This document shows, piece by piece, positions 12,441-25,131 of a stretch of DNA of 64,000 bases. A program made the position numbers and the translations under genes. The stretch is taken from assembly GCA_000499405.2 (NCBI GenBank), contig HG738139.1:1616170-1680169 (forward strand), in the 5' to 3' direction. The DNA is from Onchocerca volvulus. Taxonomy: Eukaryota > Nematoda > Chromadorea > Rhabditida > Onchocercidae. The notes beneath the pieces are model-generated. The model was not told the origin of the DNA, did no database searches, and was given only the letters and a program-made list of their open reading frames with translations. The stretch's first letter is position 1, and each line of letters begins with the position of its first letter.

Positions 12441-14463
12441 AAAGGAAAAATATTATTAATATATGTATTATTTATTTATCTCTAAATTTGAGTATTTGAT
12501 ATCTGGGGGGTGGGGGGGGGGGGGGGGGGGGGGAAAAAGATAGGCCAAAGGACAAGGACAGGTGTACGATAGAAACAGGTGCGTGCTTTTTGGAAGTTAA
12601 GTAGGAAAAATAGACGAAAATATTGGAATCATTGGATGGAACGGTAAAGATGGATCAAAATGTAAGGTCATCTAAAACCGGTAACTAATTTATAAACAAA
12701 TAATTGGCGCGTTCGTCCTGATCGTTCGAGATGGATGGAAATGTTTGTTTAAATTGTCCCCATTTTGCCTCAAATGTAATTTGACACTTGATTATCATAT
12801 AATTGATGATGATTAAGTGATGGATTGATGGAAAAAAAGAAAAGAATGAAAATGAGGATGAGAATTTGGTAATAATAATGATTGAAACGGGATGATGATG
12901 ATGATGATGATGATGAGGTCATATCAGGTCATCAATCTTCCAATCTCTCTCCCACCTCTATCCTATTACATTTGGAAAAGCTTATTTAACTGTATTTATA
13001 ATTCTGAAGGATTACTGTAATTCTGATTTTTTTTTTTTCATAAAATTAAATTCTCAAAAATTTCTTTAACAATGTTTTTTGAAAATTTGGTAAAAAGAAA
13101 ATAAAAAAAATATTTTATTTGCTTAATAACTGAAATATTATTATGGGAATTCAAATAAGAAATTTCTTTTTTAACTTTTTTCTTTTTCTATTTTTTTTTT
13201 TTAACATATATGTTTTAAAAATTTTTCATACTCAAAATTTTCATCCTGAAAGTTTTTGCTCATGCATATCAATATTCCTTTCTATTTCCTTAGATTTTTT
13301 TTTGTTTTTACTCATAAGTAAACGGATAGGTTAATCTAAATATTATTAATTTTGTATTAATTTGAAATTTATCCACATTTGCAAATTTCACTATTTGCTA
13401 TCAATTATTGCTCATTATTTTAGCTATAGCAAATCTAATTTCTTCCATTTTTTGTTCAGTTAAATAGTGAAAATTTTGAATTTAAAAATTAAAATAATGA
13501 AAACGAAAATCTGAAAAGTTTATGTTAATATTAATGATATATTTGAAATCAAAAAAGAAAAACTGTTTTTTATTAATTCTTTTTTCTGTTCTTTCTTTCA
13601 GAGAATTTTTTTACAATCAAATGGATAAATTTGCAAGAAATTACCTAGCTGAAGGGATCAAAAATAAGGAAGATATTATTGTTACACCTGAATCGGAAAT
13701 TTATAAAAGTCTCAATCAACACTATAATCGTAATAATCATATTCAGGTAAACTGATATTATTGTTTTGGAAATATTTTACAATTAATATTATTACGAAAA
13801 ATAATAATAGGAAATTAAAATTAGATGAAAGTATTATAATTATGATTAGTAATTAAATTATCTTTTTGAATGAGTAAGGAGAGATTTTTCGTGAGTAATT
13901 TTATAAAATAATTCTTTTATCGTTAAAAAATCCATTGTTAAATTATAATCAGTATCTTTCGGATAACTTGATAACTTGATGATTTGACTTTTTAAATTTG
14001 TATAAAATATTTTTTAAAAAATTTTGGTATACTTTCAATATTTTCTTTTATGTTTAGGAGAGAAACATTAAAAATTGCAAAAAAAAAAAGCGAAAGTTTT
14101 GAAAAAATTCCAAAAAGTTTGAAAATTGCAAAAAAATAAAAGTTGAAAAAAAAATTATATATTGTATTTCTATAGAATGCAATTCAAATGAAGAAAAAAG
14201 GGATCGATTTTAAAAGTTTTAAATATTTAAGTAATTAATTTTGAAATTTATAAATTGCAATAAAATTTATTAATTTGTAGCCACCGGAACGATTATCATT
14301 GGTGATACAGGAAACGTTACGTGAATTTTTCTGTGCTGTACAAAGTGGACGTGATGCGGAACCATCGTGGAAGAAGACAATTTATAAAGTAATTAATCGG
14401 ATGGATGATCCGATTCCGGATTACTTTAAAGATCCTAATTTTCTAGAACGTTTGGAGGGTTAA
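5773..14463 (+). CDS. pros-1: Prospero homeobox transcription factor (12 exons; exon 3 frame broken)
   Basis: Nuclear transcription factor of the Prospero/Prox family, which controls neural and glial fates. Exons: 5773-6144, 6576-6998, 7806-8091, 8327-8468, 8599-8735, 8974-9180, 9826-10172, 10366-10489, 10664-10803, 10966-11118, 13602-13746, 14281-14463. The last three exons encode the homeo-Prospero domain, roughly residues 711-868 of about 870: [42 protein letters not shown] short basic [14 protein letters not shown] motif ends exon 1 and RKKRSKVTD lies in exon 8. The N-terminus is rich in Gln, Asn, His and Thr repeats. The start is the ATG at 5773; upstream sequence is non-coding. All intron phases agree except inside exon 3, where an exact 46-bp tandem duplication shifts the frame and gives TGA at 7899-7901. 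The 870-residue length assumes one copy. Exon 3 lies between phase-0 introns, so skipping it would also restore the frame. Confidence 0.93.
5872..5993 (+). repeat. CAA/CAG repeat encoding polyglutamine in pros-1 exon 1
   Basis: Two glutamine runs, mostly CAA with a few CAG codons, separated by a His/Pro/Phe segment. They are part of the pros-1 reading frame. CAA/CAT runs (about 6600-6667) and ACA runs (about 6733-6885) follow in exon 2. Confidence 0.8.
7812..7903 (+). repeat. Exact 46-bp tandem duplication in pros-1 exon 3
   Basis: Copy 1 is 7812-7857 and copy 2 is 7858-7903, identical at all 46 positions. The unit begins ctaacctcaacg and ends gaatgata. It contains no GT, so it cannot be removed as an intron beginning inside it. 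Because 46 is not a multiple of 3, the frame entering from the acceptor at 7805 cannot reach the Asp-rich frame that leaves at the 8091 donor. With one copy the frame is continuous. Confidence 0.95.
12374..12438 (+). repeat. Poly(A) run of 65
   Basis: Uninterrupted run of 65 A inside pros-1 intron 10, followed by an A-rich gaaaagg tail. It could be an expanded homopolymer or the 3' end of an old retroposed copy. No gene-like body was recognised upstream. Confidence 0.9.
12505..12533 (+). repeat. Poly(G) tract (G6-T-G22)
   Basis: Six G, one T, then 22 G, in otherwise very AT-rich DNA. Four or more G triplets in a row can form a G-quadruplex. In C. elegans comparable G-tracts are unstable without the DOG-1/FANCJ helicase (established knowledge). 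Confidence 0.9.
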
Positions 14464-17400
14464 GTGATATCTCCCATATCTTTTCTTGCCTTGCCAAAAC
14501 AATTAATTAATTAATTTTAATTTGAAATTGCATTTTTCTTTCTGAATTATCAATTATTCCAAATTTTTAGATAAATCCGAGAAAAAAAAAAAAACAAATC
14601 GGATTTAAATTTTTCACTTCTTTGAACTTTGATAGAAATTTGCTAAGCAAATTTGTTCTGGAAATTTTGATAAATTAATATTTGACTTTTAAATGTATGT
14701 ATTTATATGTATGTATTTATCATACAAAATATATTTTAATTAAGTAACAAAATTTGGAAAAATGTTTCGTACTATTTGAAATGCAAAAGTTTTAACAAAA
14801 TATGAATTGGAATTTTAAATCTAAAAATATTTAAGCTTTTAAATTGAAACTTACTTAAAATTCGATTATTTCAAATCGTTTTTTTTCATCCTCCCTTTCT
14901 ATAAAAGTTTTTGCTCCTAATAAATGAGGAAATTTTTTCGTTTAAATTTCCAAATGTTGCAGAAAAATATTTTGAGTTACAATCTTTCTCTAAATTCATT
15001 TCCAAAAAAAGTAAAGAATCACTTATGTTAGCAAACTGAAGCGAAATTCGCAAATTTGAAATGAATAAAGAATCCTGTTTTGACGTGTTACAATATGAAG
15101 ATTTTACGAATAATAAATAAAAATTTTCAATTAAATTTTCAATCATCTTAGTTATTCTAATCCGAACGGCGAATTTTCCAATTCATAGAAATTGCGAAAC
15201 TGACAACAATCATTCTTAGAGAACGAATTATAATGCAGATAATAAACGAAATGGATGAATGGATTATCGATTCAGTTTTGGATGTAAATTGATTTGTCTC
15301 ATTTGATCATACAAATATATTTAATTTATTTCCTTTTCGCTTTCTCTCTTTTTCCTATATTAGATTTCAAACATTTACGACTTTATTGAAACGAAACGAA
15401 ACCACTTACTTTTATTGAAATAAAATGAGATTTTACAAAAGATGAATTTGAAAATTAAAATTTAATCGAGAAATTTCTTCAAAATTTTGGGGAAAAATTT
15501 ACATTAAAGGCCTGAATTAATGACAAAAATTTTTCTAGATTCCATGATTATTCCATATGATCTTTTCATTACTTCTTTTTATTTGTTTTTTTATAAAAAT
15601 TTTTGGAGAGAAGAAAAATTGAACTTAAAAAGGCGATTAATTCATTATTTATCAACAAATATACGTACATATATTTGAAAAAAAAGTTCAAGCCAATTTT
15701 AGCAAAATTAATAAATTAAATGGTATGTAATTTTTCATCAGAAATCACAAGGATTTCAATCCTTAATTTCAATTAAATGTTATTCATGCAGCAAAAATTT
15801 AATATTTCTTTACTTTTTAGCTTAATTTATTTAGCAGTTAATAAGTAATAACATTCAAAATTATCAATTCTTTCAAAAAAAAAAAAATTTAAAAAACGAT
15901 ATGAAACAATGAATTATCATATGGAATTTGATAATGACCTGATCATAGTACGATCTCATGCCGATTATACAACCGTAAATATTTATTTACCTCCGGAAAA
16001 TGATTCAATTTTTTAACCAAAGTTGTCAAATTACTTCATTTAATTTGTCCTATTATTATTAATAATTTCTGATAATTTTGAATTATAAATCAGTTAATTG
16101 AAGCAATGAAAATAACAACAATTAATAATGATATTTTGTTAATTTATTCGAATTCTTTTCTTTTTTTTGAAAATATTTTGAATTCATGTTTTAAACCATA
16201 AACATATGATTCATGATGAATTTTAGTGATGAAAAACAAGAATAATCATATTTTGCACAAACTTCTGCAATTGAAATTAAAACAATTTTAGAAAATATAT
16301 TCTATAATAATATTATTACTAAATTTTGGTGATCTTCTTTTTTCAACTTTTTAATTCCTTTTTTTTTTTTTTTTGTTTTCGTTTTTGTTTCGCTTTTTCA
16401 AATGTTATGAAAACGGCTCTTACTTTGTCTGTGATTATAATTGTTTGACTTGTTTTGGCATAATTTTCAATTAATTATTCTCTTTTTTTTTTTCGAAAAA
16501 AATAGAAAGAGCGAAAACGAACTTCTTTTTTTTTTTTTGTTTTCGAAATTCCATTTAAATATGGAAATGGTAAATAATTATTGAATATGACGATTATAAT
16601 TTACTGAATAATTATTATTATTGTTATTATCAAGTATTTTGATGTTTCGTTATTTGATTTGTTTTGCAATTTGAAAATTTAATTCTTTTCTAACAAAATC
16701 CGAGTTTTCATTTTCTGGTTTTCTTTCATTTCCTTTTGCTTGCAACTTTGTCCTATAACTTTTTTTACTTGTTTTCCAAATTTCATGATCAATTTCGATG
16801 ATTCTAAAATTTCCAATAGTTGTGATTTTTTTTGTAATTGTAATTTTTAATTTGTAAAACATAATATTCACAATTAAATTATAAATGATTAAAATGGCAT
16901 CATTCGCTGTCTTTTTTCTAGCAATCGATTTTTTTTTTTTTAAAATTCACTTCCTTGACATTTGAATTGTAGAAATTGAAAAAAATAACAGAGGAAAAAT
17001 TGAAAATTAGCGTACACGTGAAATACAACAAAAATTTGACAGTACAATTATCATACATATTTTGATTGATTACGAATGGAACTAATGAATTTTGATTACT
17101 AATGAATTTTGGTGAAATAGGGATAGATAAAAAATCTAGAAATTTCTTCTTTTTCAGAATAATAATTGATACTGGATCAAAATTGTCGCCCAAAAAAAAA
17201 AAAAGTAGGAATGGTATTTTAAAATTAAATAAACTTGTATAACTATAATTTATTATTCTTTTGATTGATTTCATGAAAAAAAAATTCCCACACTTTTTTT
17301 TTCTTTGATTACTTTCTTTCAGTTCAATTCATTCCAACCAAAAATAAATAATTCGAAGACTTATTTTATTCACGAATAGGCATATTTTAAATTTGTTTAA

Positions 17401-18317
17401 AATATAAAAATTTGCATAAATTAAAATGGAATGAAAAATATAAACTGAATGTAAGCGACTAATGATTCTATTCATTTTTTTCACTTTTGTTAATTTTTAT
17501 AGAAAAAAAAGAAGTAAATTCTTCTCAACGCATTATTTTTAAATTGCCTCATTTGTTTTGATGCATATTATTATGAATTATTATTATTAATTTTGCTTAA
17601 AATAAAACCAAAAACTTGATATTATATATATATATATATATTTAATAATATAAAATGACTCTTTTACTATCATTTTTATTGTTTTTTTCCTTTTTAAATT
17701 TTTCTGTTCTCTTCATTTTATTCGTTATCAGTAAATATTTCTTTGTCTCTTCAAATACGATAAAAAAATCATATTGGAAAAAACAACAGCGAAATTTTAT
17801 AAAATTTATAAATAACATACCGGAATAATAATAATCAGAGTTACGTAAGTTTAGAAATTAATTTTATGAAAAAAAATTTTTCTTTAGTTTTTTTATTTGC
17901 TAAAAAAAAGAGAAGAAAGAGAATAAAGAAAAAACTTTTTTTATGATACTGTAATAAAATAATGACATTTGATTCAACAGTTGTTGTAAACAAAAAAAAA
18001 AAAAAAAAAAGGAAGCAAAAAAATCATTATTTATTTCGTATCATTTTTTTTTTGTCGATTTTTTACTTAATTTTTTTCTGATTTTAAAAGTTAAAAAATC
18101 ATTAGTTTTTGAAAGTGAGAAAAAATTGAGAAAAATTCGACAAAAAATTAAAAAATTAAAAGAAAAATTGACAAACCAAAAATTAAATCAATAAATGATT
18201 TACATAAAATGACTTACATAAAAAGCATGGATAAAGAAGAACGAATTTCAATTGAACAAATTGAAAGCTGAAATTTTTTTTCCAATTAATTTTTGAAAAT
18301 TTTACAAAAAGTGAACA
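14464..18317. other. Tail-to-tail intergenic region
   Basis: AT-rich DNA between the 3' ends of pros-1 (+) and the unidentified minus-strand gene. It includes several T and A homopolymers and a (TA)n run at 17624-17641. An AATAAA at 14919-14924 lies about 460 bp after the pros-1 stop and could be its poly(A) signal. No exon-like sequence was recognised on either strand. Confidence 0.5.
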
Positions 18318-19319
18318 TCATTTGATAGGTTGAAGTTCAGTAACTGTTGAAGCTTCACTTGAAAATTCGCTACTAACTGTACGAGCTGTTGAACTCGTAT
18401 TATTATCGTTTTCAGCGTTGTTCTTATCACCACTGCTAATGTCAGTACTGTTATTTGATAACATTTTCGGATCGCTCTCGCTAGTTTTATGGCTGGAATT
18501 CTTCTTATGCGTTTCGGTTATCAAATTTCTATAATTTCCAAAAAAAGGAATTAAATTTAAAATTATTTCATTTTAATACTATATCATATAATTCAATTAT
18601 AATCAAAAATGAATTTTTTATAAATTAAAAAAATAAAAGAAAGGAAAAAAAAAAGGAAAAGACAACATTCAAATCGGTATTAGAGTAATAATTTATAATT
18701 TTAATCAAATAAATATTTACGAAAAATCAAATCAAAAAAAGAAAAAAAGAAAAAAGAAGAAATTTGCTAACTTTTCAAAATTTTTAGTCAAATTTCGAAC
18801 AGTTGATGGACCGGAAGTGTATTCACTTGTTGTTGCTGTCAGTGATGGTGCTAATTTGTCACTGCTGGCAGTAGAATAATCACTAATTTTGTCACTATCA
18901 TTATCACTTTTATCACTGCTGCTCAATTTTTGTGTTGAGTTTTGCTTTCTAAATTTTGTTGATAACCAATTATTATCTAACATCGAAATGTTGGCGGCGG
19001 TATTTTTGCCTGAAAATAAATGAAAGTATTTACATGCGATTTAATAAGCTAATAATTTAAGAAAAATAAATAATTAATAATAAATAATAATAAATAATAA
19101 TGAATAATAATAACAATAAATAATAACAATAAATAATAATAATAACTAATAATAATAATAAATAATAATAATAATAATTAATAACAATAATAATTAATAA
19201 TGATAATAATTAATAATGATAATAATTAATAATAATAATAATAATTAATAATTAATAATAATAATTAATAATTAATAATAATAATTAATAATTAATAATA
19301 ATAATTAATAATTAATAAT

Positions 19320-19381
<62 letters not shown>

Positions 19382-22252
19382 TATTTTCTTTCTTATCAGT
19401 TCTAAAATTCTCAACAGAATTCAAAATTAAAATTTATTACGAATATAGAATGATAAATAAAGTTAACAACGAACTGAATAATTAACATAAGAAAATAATT
19501 ATACGAAAAAAAAATTGAAGCAAAATATATAACAGTGAATTAAAATACAAACCTGCAGATGATTTCATATTAACCATTTGCTTAGTTGATCGATCTGCTG
19601 GATTAGCAGATGATGATGTTCGACAAAGTCGTTTTATTTTTTGTTTCGAATTTTTCGATCGATTATTTCGGTCAGTCGATTTAATCATACGAATCTTTCG
19701 TAAAATTATCATTTTTTGAGCAATTAATCGATCCAATTTATTGAGTAATTCTCGTCGACAAATAACATTATAACTATTCGATCGATTGTTGATAATATTT
19801 GCATAACGCTGATCTCGAACATCAGTAATTCCTGGCTTGTTACAAAGTTTTTCTGCATTGCATTTTGAACGATTATCATACAAGTTAGCCAATCTTGACG
19901 TACGTAGTCTTTGATATTTTGCCTTTTTTTGAGCTTCATTGAAGTATTCCATACTTTTTGTTATTGGTTTCTTTGAAAAACTAATCGTTTTTCCGGATAG
20001 ATTATCGACTTTAATTCGATTTAAATTCTCATCAATACTTGATAGCTTTTTACCTGAAATTTGATTGCAAAAAATTTAAACTCGAAAGGAACATTCGTAG
20101 ATTACTGAAATGAAATAAAATTCAAGAAAAAAAAAAGAAACAAATAAAAATGCCAAATAAAATAAATTAATATTTGAATTTGTTTTGTTACAAAAGAATG
20201 AGCAATGTTCAAAACTAACATAACGCATCAATGAAAAAAGATTTGTCATAAAATAATTGTTAGAAATTTGAAATTAAAATTTGATAAAAAAAATTAAAAT
20301 TTAAGATGTAATCAAATTTTTACTCGAATAATTGTTATGGATGAAAAAAGGAAAAAAAATGATGATAAAGGAAGAAACGACTGATATAGTAAATGAGAAT
20401 TTGCGAAGAAATAATACTGCAAGAAATTGAAGAGATAATTATTATGAATATTTAAAAGTGGATGAAGATTGTTAATTATGAAATAATTATTTCAATTAAA
20501 AAGAAACAAATTTGTATGATTTATTATTCACTAACTAGGCTGAGCCACGCCTTGCTGTGGTAAAGTTTCATTATTATTATTATTAATATTAATATTATTA
20601 TTTTTATTATTATTGTTATTATTATTTATTATTATTATAATTATCATTATCATTATTATTATTAGTCATTATTATTAATTATTATTATTCTCACTTAATA
20701 ACCTATCTTAATAAATGAAAATTTGATGGCCAAGTATTCATACCGGCATATTTTCGCGATTCTTGCCTTTTTTTATCGGCCTTCAAAACTTGGCTAATTA
20801 TTTCAGCAATTATTTCCGTCATTTGTTGCTGTGAAATTCTTGTAGAAAGTTGAATGGCTGCATCCTTTGTTGTGACATATTTTACCTGTTCCTTTACCTG
20901 TGTCTGCTTATTCTTCGTTTTCTGATGCTTCGTCGAAAAGTAGAATATAATTAAAGAAATAAATAAAAATTAATAAACAATTAATTCAATTAATCATATT
21001 AGAATTACTAATAATTGCAATCATCACTGAAAATCAATGAATGAATTTTACATCAATTTAAAAACAAAAGAAAAAAATAAAAACTAATTGATTAAAATTA
21101 TACAAAGATTTTTATGAAACAATTTAATTTAGTGAATAAAATTACGTAATTTCCATTTTGAATGCATTTGCTACTGAATATCATTACTACATAATAATAC
21201 TTTATGTAATGCTGTTTTTCAAATTAATAAAAATAACTAAAAATTAATTAAACAAATCAAACTTATATTCACTCAATTGATACACAAATATTTGAATCGC
21301 ATTTCGTCATTCTTATCACCGATAATTTCAATTTCGTTGCACAAATAATTTATATTTTTCATGATTTTCACATTTAACTTGCAGAAAGAAAGAAAAAAAT
21401 CAGTCTTTTTTAGCAAAATTTTTTATACTTGTGTAGCAGCATGTCGCATTTTGCCACCTGTCTGAGTCTTTTGATTCATCCGGCAACAATCCGCTTGAAT
21501 ATTCCGGTTTACGGCAAGAGTGGATTGTTGGAAAATTGTAGGATGCATATGATCCGTGTTGAAAATACACATTACAACATGTACATGTAAATTTTTCAAT
21601 GATTTATCAGATGGATATAATTTCATTAGTCCTTTACAATTTACCGAATCCTAAAAGAATCAAACAAATTATATTTTAAATTAAATAAATGCAAAATTTT
21701 TTAAAGATATTTTTTCGAATTAAATTAGTGTTATAATTTAGAAAATTCTAATTTAAAATTTATTTGTTTGAAATAATTGTTTTGAATTAAAAGGTCTTAA
21801 AATTCATTAATTTATTTAATAATAATTGATCAAAATTCCAAGAATTATTTTGAATTAAAAATTTTTAGAATATATTAATATATAGGAAAAAAATTTCTTG
21901 AATATAACCTTACTTATTATTTCATTAAAAAAAAATTCGTGAAATATTTTTTGAAGCAATAAAAATTGATTAATAATTTTCGGTATATTAAAATACATAT
22001 TATATTTTCATCGAATTTCATATCTAATTTCTATCATAAATATTTTGCAGGATTTATTAATTAAATTCAATAGAAGTAAAATGAAATTTTTCATTACTTT
22101 AGTTCCATGAAATGATCCTAAGCTAACATCACACGAATAAATTGACTGATCGTTACAAATTGCTCGAATACGAATATTACCAGTAACCATTTGATTCAAA
22201 AAATTAGTTTCGTTAATAAAGTAACATCGTTTGCCAATATTATTCCAACATT
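18318..22252 (-). CDS. Unidentified Cys- and Ser/Lys-rich protein (6 exons seen, 5' end missing)
   Basis: Not recognised. Exons in coding order: 22252-22098, 21650-21429, 20921-20744, 20053-19553, 19009-18772, 18528-18318, stop at 18320-18318. All six join in phase (1,0,0,1,1,2) with good acceptors, giving about 500 residues. The N-terminal part (first two exons) has spaced cysteines and short beta-like strands (RCYFINETNF, CDVSLGSFHGT, HVHVVMCIFN, ADCCRM) and could be an extracellular or ligand-binding fold. The middle is basic and helical (EAQKKAKYQRLRTSRLANLY, then Arg/Lys/Asn-rich). The C-terminal 140 residues are Ser/Asp/Thr-rich and probably disordered. The first exon needs a preceding exon supplying one base, which I could not find; a signal peptide may lie there. 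Real coding is supported by six phase-consistent exons. The function is unknown. Confidence 0.7.
19067..19380. repeat. Long TAA/AAT microsatellite in an intron
   Basis: More than 300 bp of taa/ataat units with occasional ttaat and gat variants, in the intron between exons 19553 and 19009 of the unidentified gene. The last 50 bp are nearly pure (taa)n. Confidence 0.9.
20563..20692. repeat. ATT/TAT microsatellite in an intron
   Basis: Runs of att and tta with scattered g and c, in the intron between the 20744 and 20053 exon edges of the unidentified gene. Confidence 0.8.
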
Positions 22253-25131
22253 CTGTAAAATAAATTTTGCATTTAAATCAAATTTCTACTTATCAATTTT
22301 GTCATTTTACTTGATAAAATTCTTGTAAAAGTCGATATTTCAACATTTGTTAATTAAAATTTCCAGTTCGTAACTTCTGCGATAAAAAACAACCTTAAAA
22401 ATGTTTAATTATTACTTACATGCGCGATTAATTTAAACATTTTCAGCACTTTATTTAAAATTTCCTTAATTTATTAATACTTTTTAAGAATAAACTTCAA
22501 AAATTGAAATTAAAATCAATTAGATCATTTTTAATCAAAATTGAAATGCATGAACTATCCATGTGAAATTGTAAACCATTCGTAATTATTAAATTTGATT
22601 TCCATTGATTGAACATTCACTGAATCTGATATCATTTCGATAGATTCGATGAAAAATTCGAAACAAAATAAATTCTTCTCTTCAGACGACGACATTCGAT
22701 GAAATAGCATTTCGTGGAATTACACTTTCGTTGCTATGGAAGCGTAATAAGCGTGAAATTTTAACGATAGATAACGGGGCTGTATGAAATCGAAAAATAT
22801 CCAGAAAGTATGCGAAGTAATTTAGATTTGTTAATAATAGTAATATTAGTGATAAGAGCAATAATCAGTGGTAATAGTGATAATGATAATGATAATATTA
22901 ATAATAATAGTGCCAATAGCGATAATAATAATGGTGATAATAAATCATAATACTAATATTTACAATAGTAATAAGTAATGATAATAATAGCAATAATAAT
23001 GATAATATTACTTATATGAATATTGATAAGAATATGCATTCTGAAATGATTATTTTTTTTTATCATTTAAAAATTAGAATGATAAGATAACAGAGATGAT
23101 AAAATATGTTAACAAAATTTTCTGTCTACTTTCGGAAGATATGCTACGCCTACTTTGCATCGAAATATCGAAATAATTGTTTTAATTGAATTATCATTTT
23201 TTAATTTTGTCAAATTATTGCCTATTTATGATTGGCTGATCATAATTTATCAAATTTGTCATCTTTTATAAACTTAGCTCATCATTGTATGTCGTCTTTC
23301 CTACCACTATTAATATTAATTAATTAGCATTAATCTTAAAAAATTAATAATTCAATTAATGCTACAGAAAGTAAACTAAAACAAAAATAAAAAATAACAA
23401 TAATAGATGAAATGAATTCATGTGGAGAGATGTAAAATGATTTAATAAAATAAAAATTTGAAAAACAAAGTACAAATTACGCAAGAGAGAAAGAAAAAAA
23501 AATTAAGGTAAAAAAAAATAAGCAAAGAAAAAAAAAAGATTGGAGTTGATGATTTATTGGTAAAAAAAAGAAAAAAAAAAGTTGATAAAAATGATGAAAG
23601 TTGAAAAATAGGAAAGGAATGATTGATTTGTAGATTAAATTTGACAAACAGGTTTTTCGCCTTCTAAATTTAACGTCAACCCTTTTTGCTAGATAAAATG
23701 TCAAATTCTGTCAGAATGCACAACTTCATCATTAATTTTCAACACTTTCATGAAAAAATCATTTCCACTTTTCAATCTCTTTTACTCGTTCTTTTTTTTT
23801 TCTTTTTTTTTTTCTTTCTAAATTATTTTTTAAAATTGGCGGCGTTCGATACAACTTTTAAGACACTTTTATTTTTATTTTCTCACTTTCATTACTATAA
23901 TATGACGATTGAATATTGTTGACATGAATGATTATCAATTCTCGACATAATATTGGTTATCAATTATTACTATTATCAGAATAATATATTGAATTATTAT
24001 CATGATATCATTCATCATTCATTATCTTCTCGTTTTCTTTTTCACATAATTGATTTTAAACAAATATGACAATACTTTTGAGACGAAAATTTCGTTAAAA
24101 AAAATTTTTTTCTTTTGAGACGAAAATTTCGTTAAAAAAAATTTTTTTTTTCTCATCATTCATTCTAATATTAACAGTTATGCTGTAAATCCTTATCAAA
24201 AATATTAATGATAATTAATTAATTAACAAGATGTTAGAAGGCGAATTTATGCTACAAATTTGAAAATATGCTTTTAATTAGTACATTTTAGGTAAGAATA
24301 ATTGAATGGTGAAAATTTTAAGAAAAAAAAAAGATGTTCTGAAAAGCATCAAATTATTTTTAAAGCAATATATAGCAATAATTGTAAAATATTTCGTTCT
24401 ATTTTATTCCTCATTCAAATCTTCTGATATTATACTCATTTACAAATTAAAAATGAAAAGTTTATCTCTTTCAATTTATCATTACAGTTTGAAATATTAC
24501 ATAATCGTTATAATCAAGTCATTCAATACTATACCTGATAATACCATCAAATTGAAAGTATTGATGAGAAAAAGTTAAATTTAGGGAAAACAAAATTTAA
24601 AAATTGCATTTCATTAAAGATTCGAATATTATACGTATTTTAGTAAAAGAATGTCGAGCGATATTGAAGATAGAAGCTTAAAAAGCAAATGAAAAAAAAA
24701 AGAAATTAGATTTAAAAAGTCAAATTTTAATTAAAGTTTATATTCAAAAATATAATTATAGGATATGATTTGCTTTCTTTTCTGTTTCCAACAATCTTTA
24801 AGATTTTTTTGCTAAATACTTAAAATATTCGAAGTTTTAATGAAATATTCATCTTGCTAAAATTCTAAATATAGTTTTCAGGGATGCCAATTAGTATCAT
24901 TATTCTTTAATACGAAATAATTAATGTCGATTCTATTGTTACTATATTAGTGGAATTGAAATCATTTATACGATGTAAATTTATAGTTAAGATTTTTTTT
25001 TTTTTTTTTTTTGCTGTTCTTTATTTTTTGTTTCTTTTTTTTTTTAAGTAAAAAATTTGATTCCAATAATTTTTGAAATATAAATTTTTCAAATATTTCA
25101 GATTGAAATTTAAATTGACAAGTTTGCAATT
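22253..25131. other. Divergent upstream region
   Basis: Lies between the minus-strand unidentified gene and the plus-strand transporter. It contains a GAT/AAT-rich microsatellite (about 22838-23010), a 37-bp tandem duplication (24075-24148) and long T runs. A minus-strand open frame of 51 codons (22710-22555, starting MLFHRMSSSEEK) could be a 5' exon of the unidentified gene, but no donor with the needed phase was found. The tttcag at 25096-25101, 30 bp before the transporter ATG, is a possible trans-splice acceptor. Confidence 0.45.
24075..24148. repeat. 37-bp two-copy tandem duplication
   Basis: The unit starting cttttgagacgaaaatttcg occurs at 24075 and again at 24112, with the second copy's T run slightly longer. 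It contains the palindrome cgaaaatttcg. Confidence 0.85.

Larger units (their letters stand above)
11119..13601 (+). other. Large intron 10 of pros-1, splitting the homeodomain
   Basis: The 2.5-kb intron interrupts the homeo-Prospero domain after WFSNFR (CG|gtttgt ... ttcag|A). From left to right it contains an ATT microsatellite (about 11125-11222), AT-rich filler, an A65 run, a G-tract, a GC-richer island (about 12540-12790) and a GAT microsatellite (12891-12915). No in-frame exon was seen. This is the window's largest intron inside a recognised gene, and an intronic regulatory role is possible. Confidence 0.8.

Noticed and set aside
19020..19400. Possible centromeric or satellite sequence
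   Set aside because: It is a simple TAA/AAT microsatellite lying within one intron; no higher-order repeat unit.
22404..22440. Minus-strand ATG TTT AAA TTA ATC GCG CAT before gtaagt as first exon of the unidentified gene
   Set aside because: It ends in phase 0, whereas the next exon (22252) needs one incoming base; the phase-1 frame contains a stop.
22555..22710. Minus-strand 51-codon ORF (MLFHRMSSSEEK...) as 5' exon of the unidentified gene
   Set aside because: No usable donor gives the required phase 1 without making a stop; kept only as a remark in the intergenic entry.
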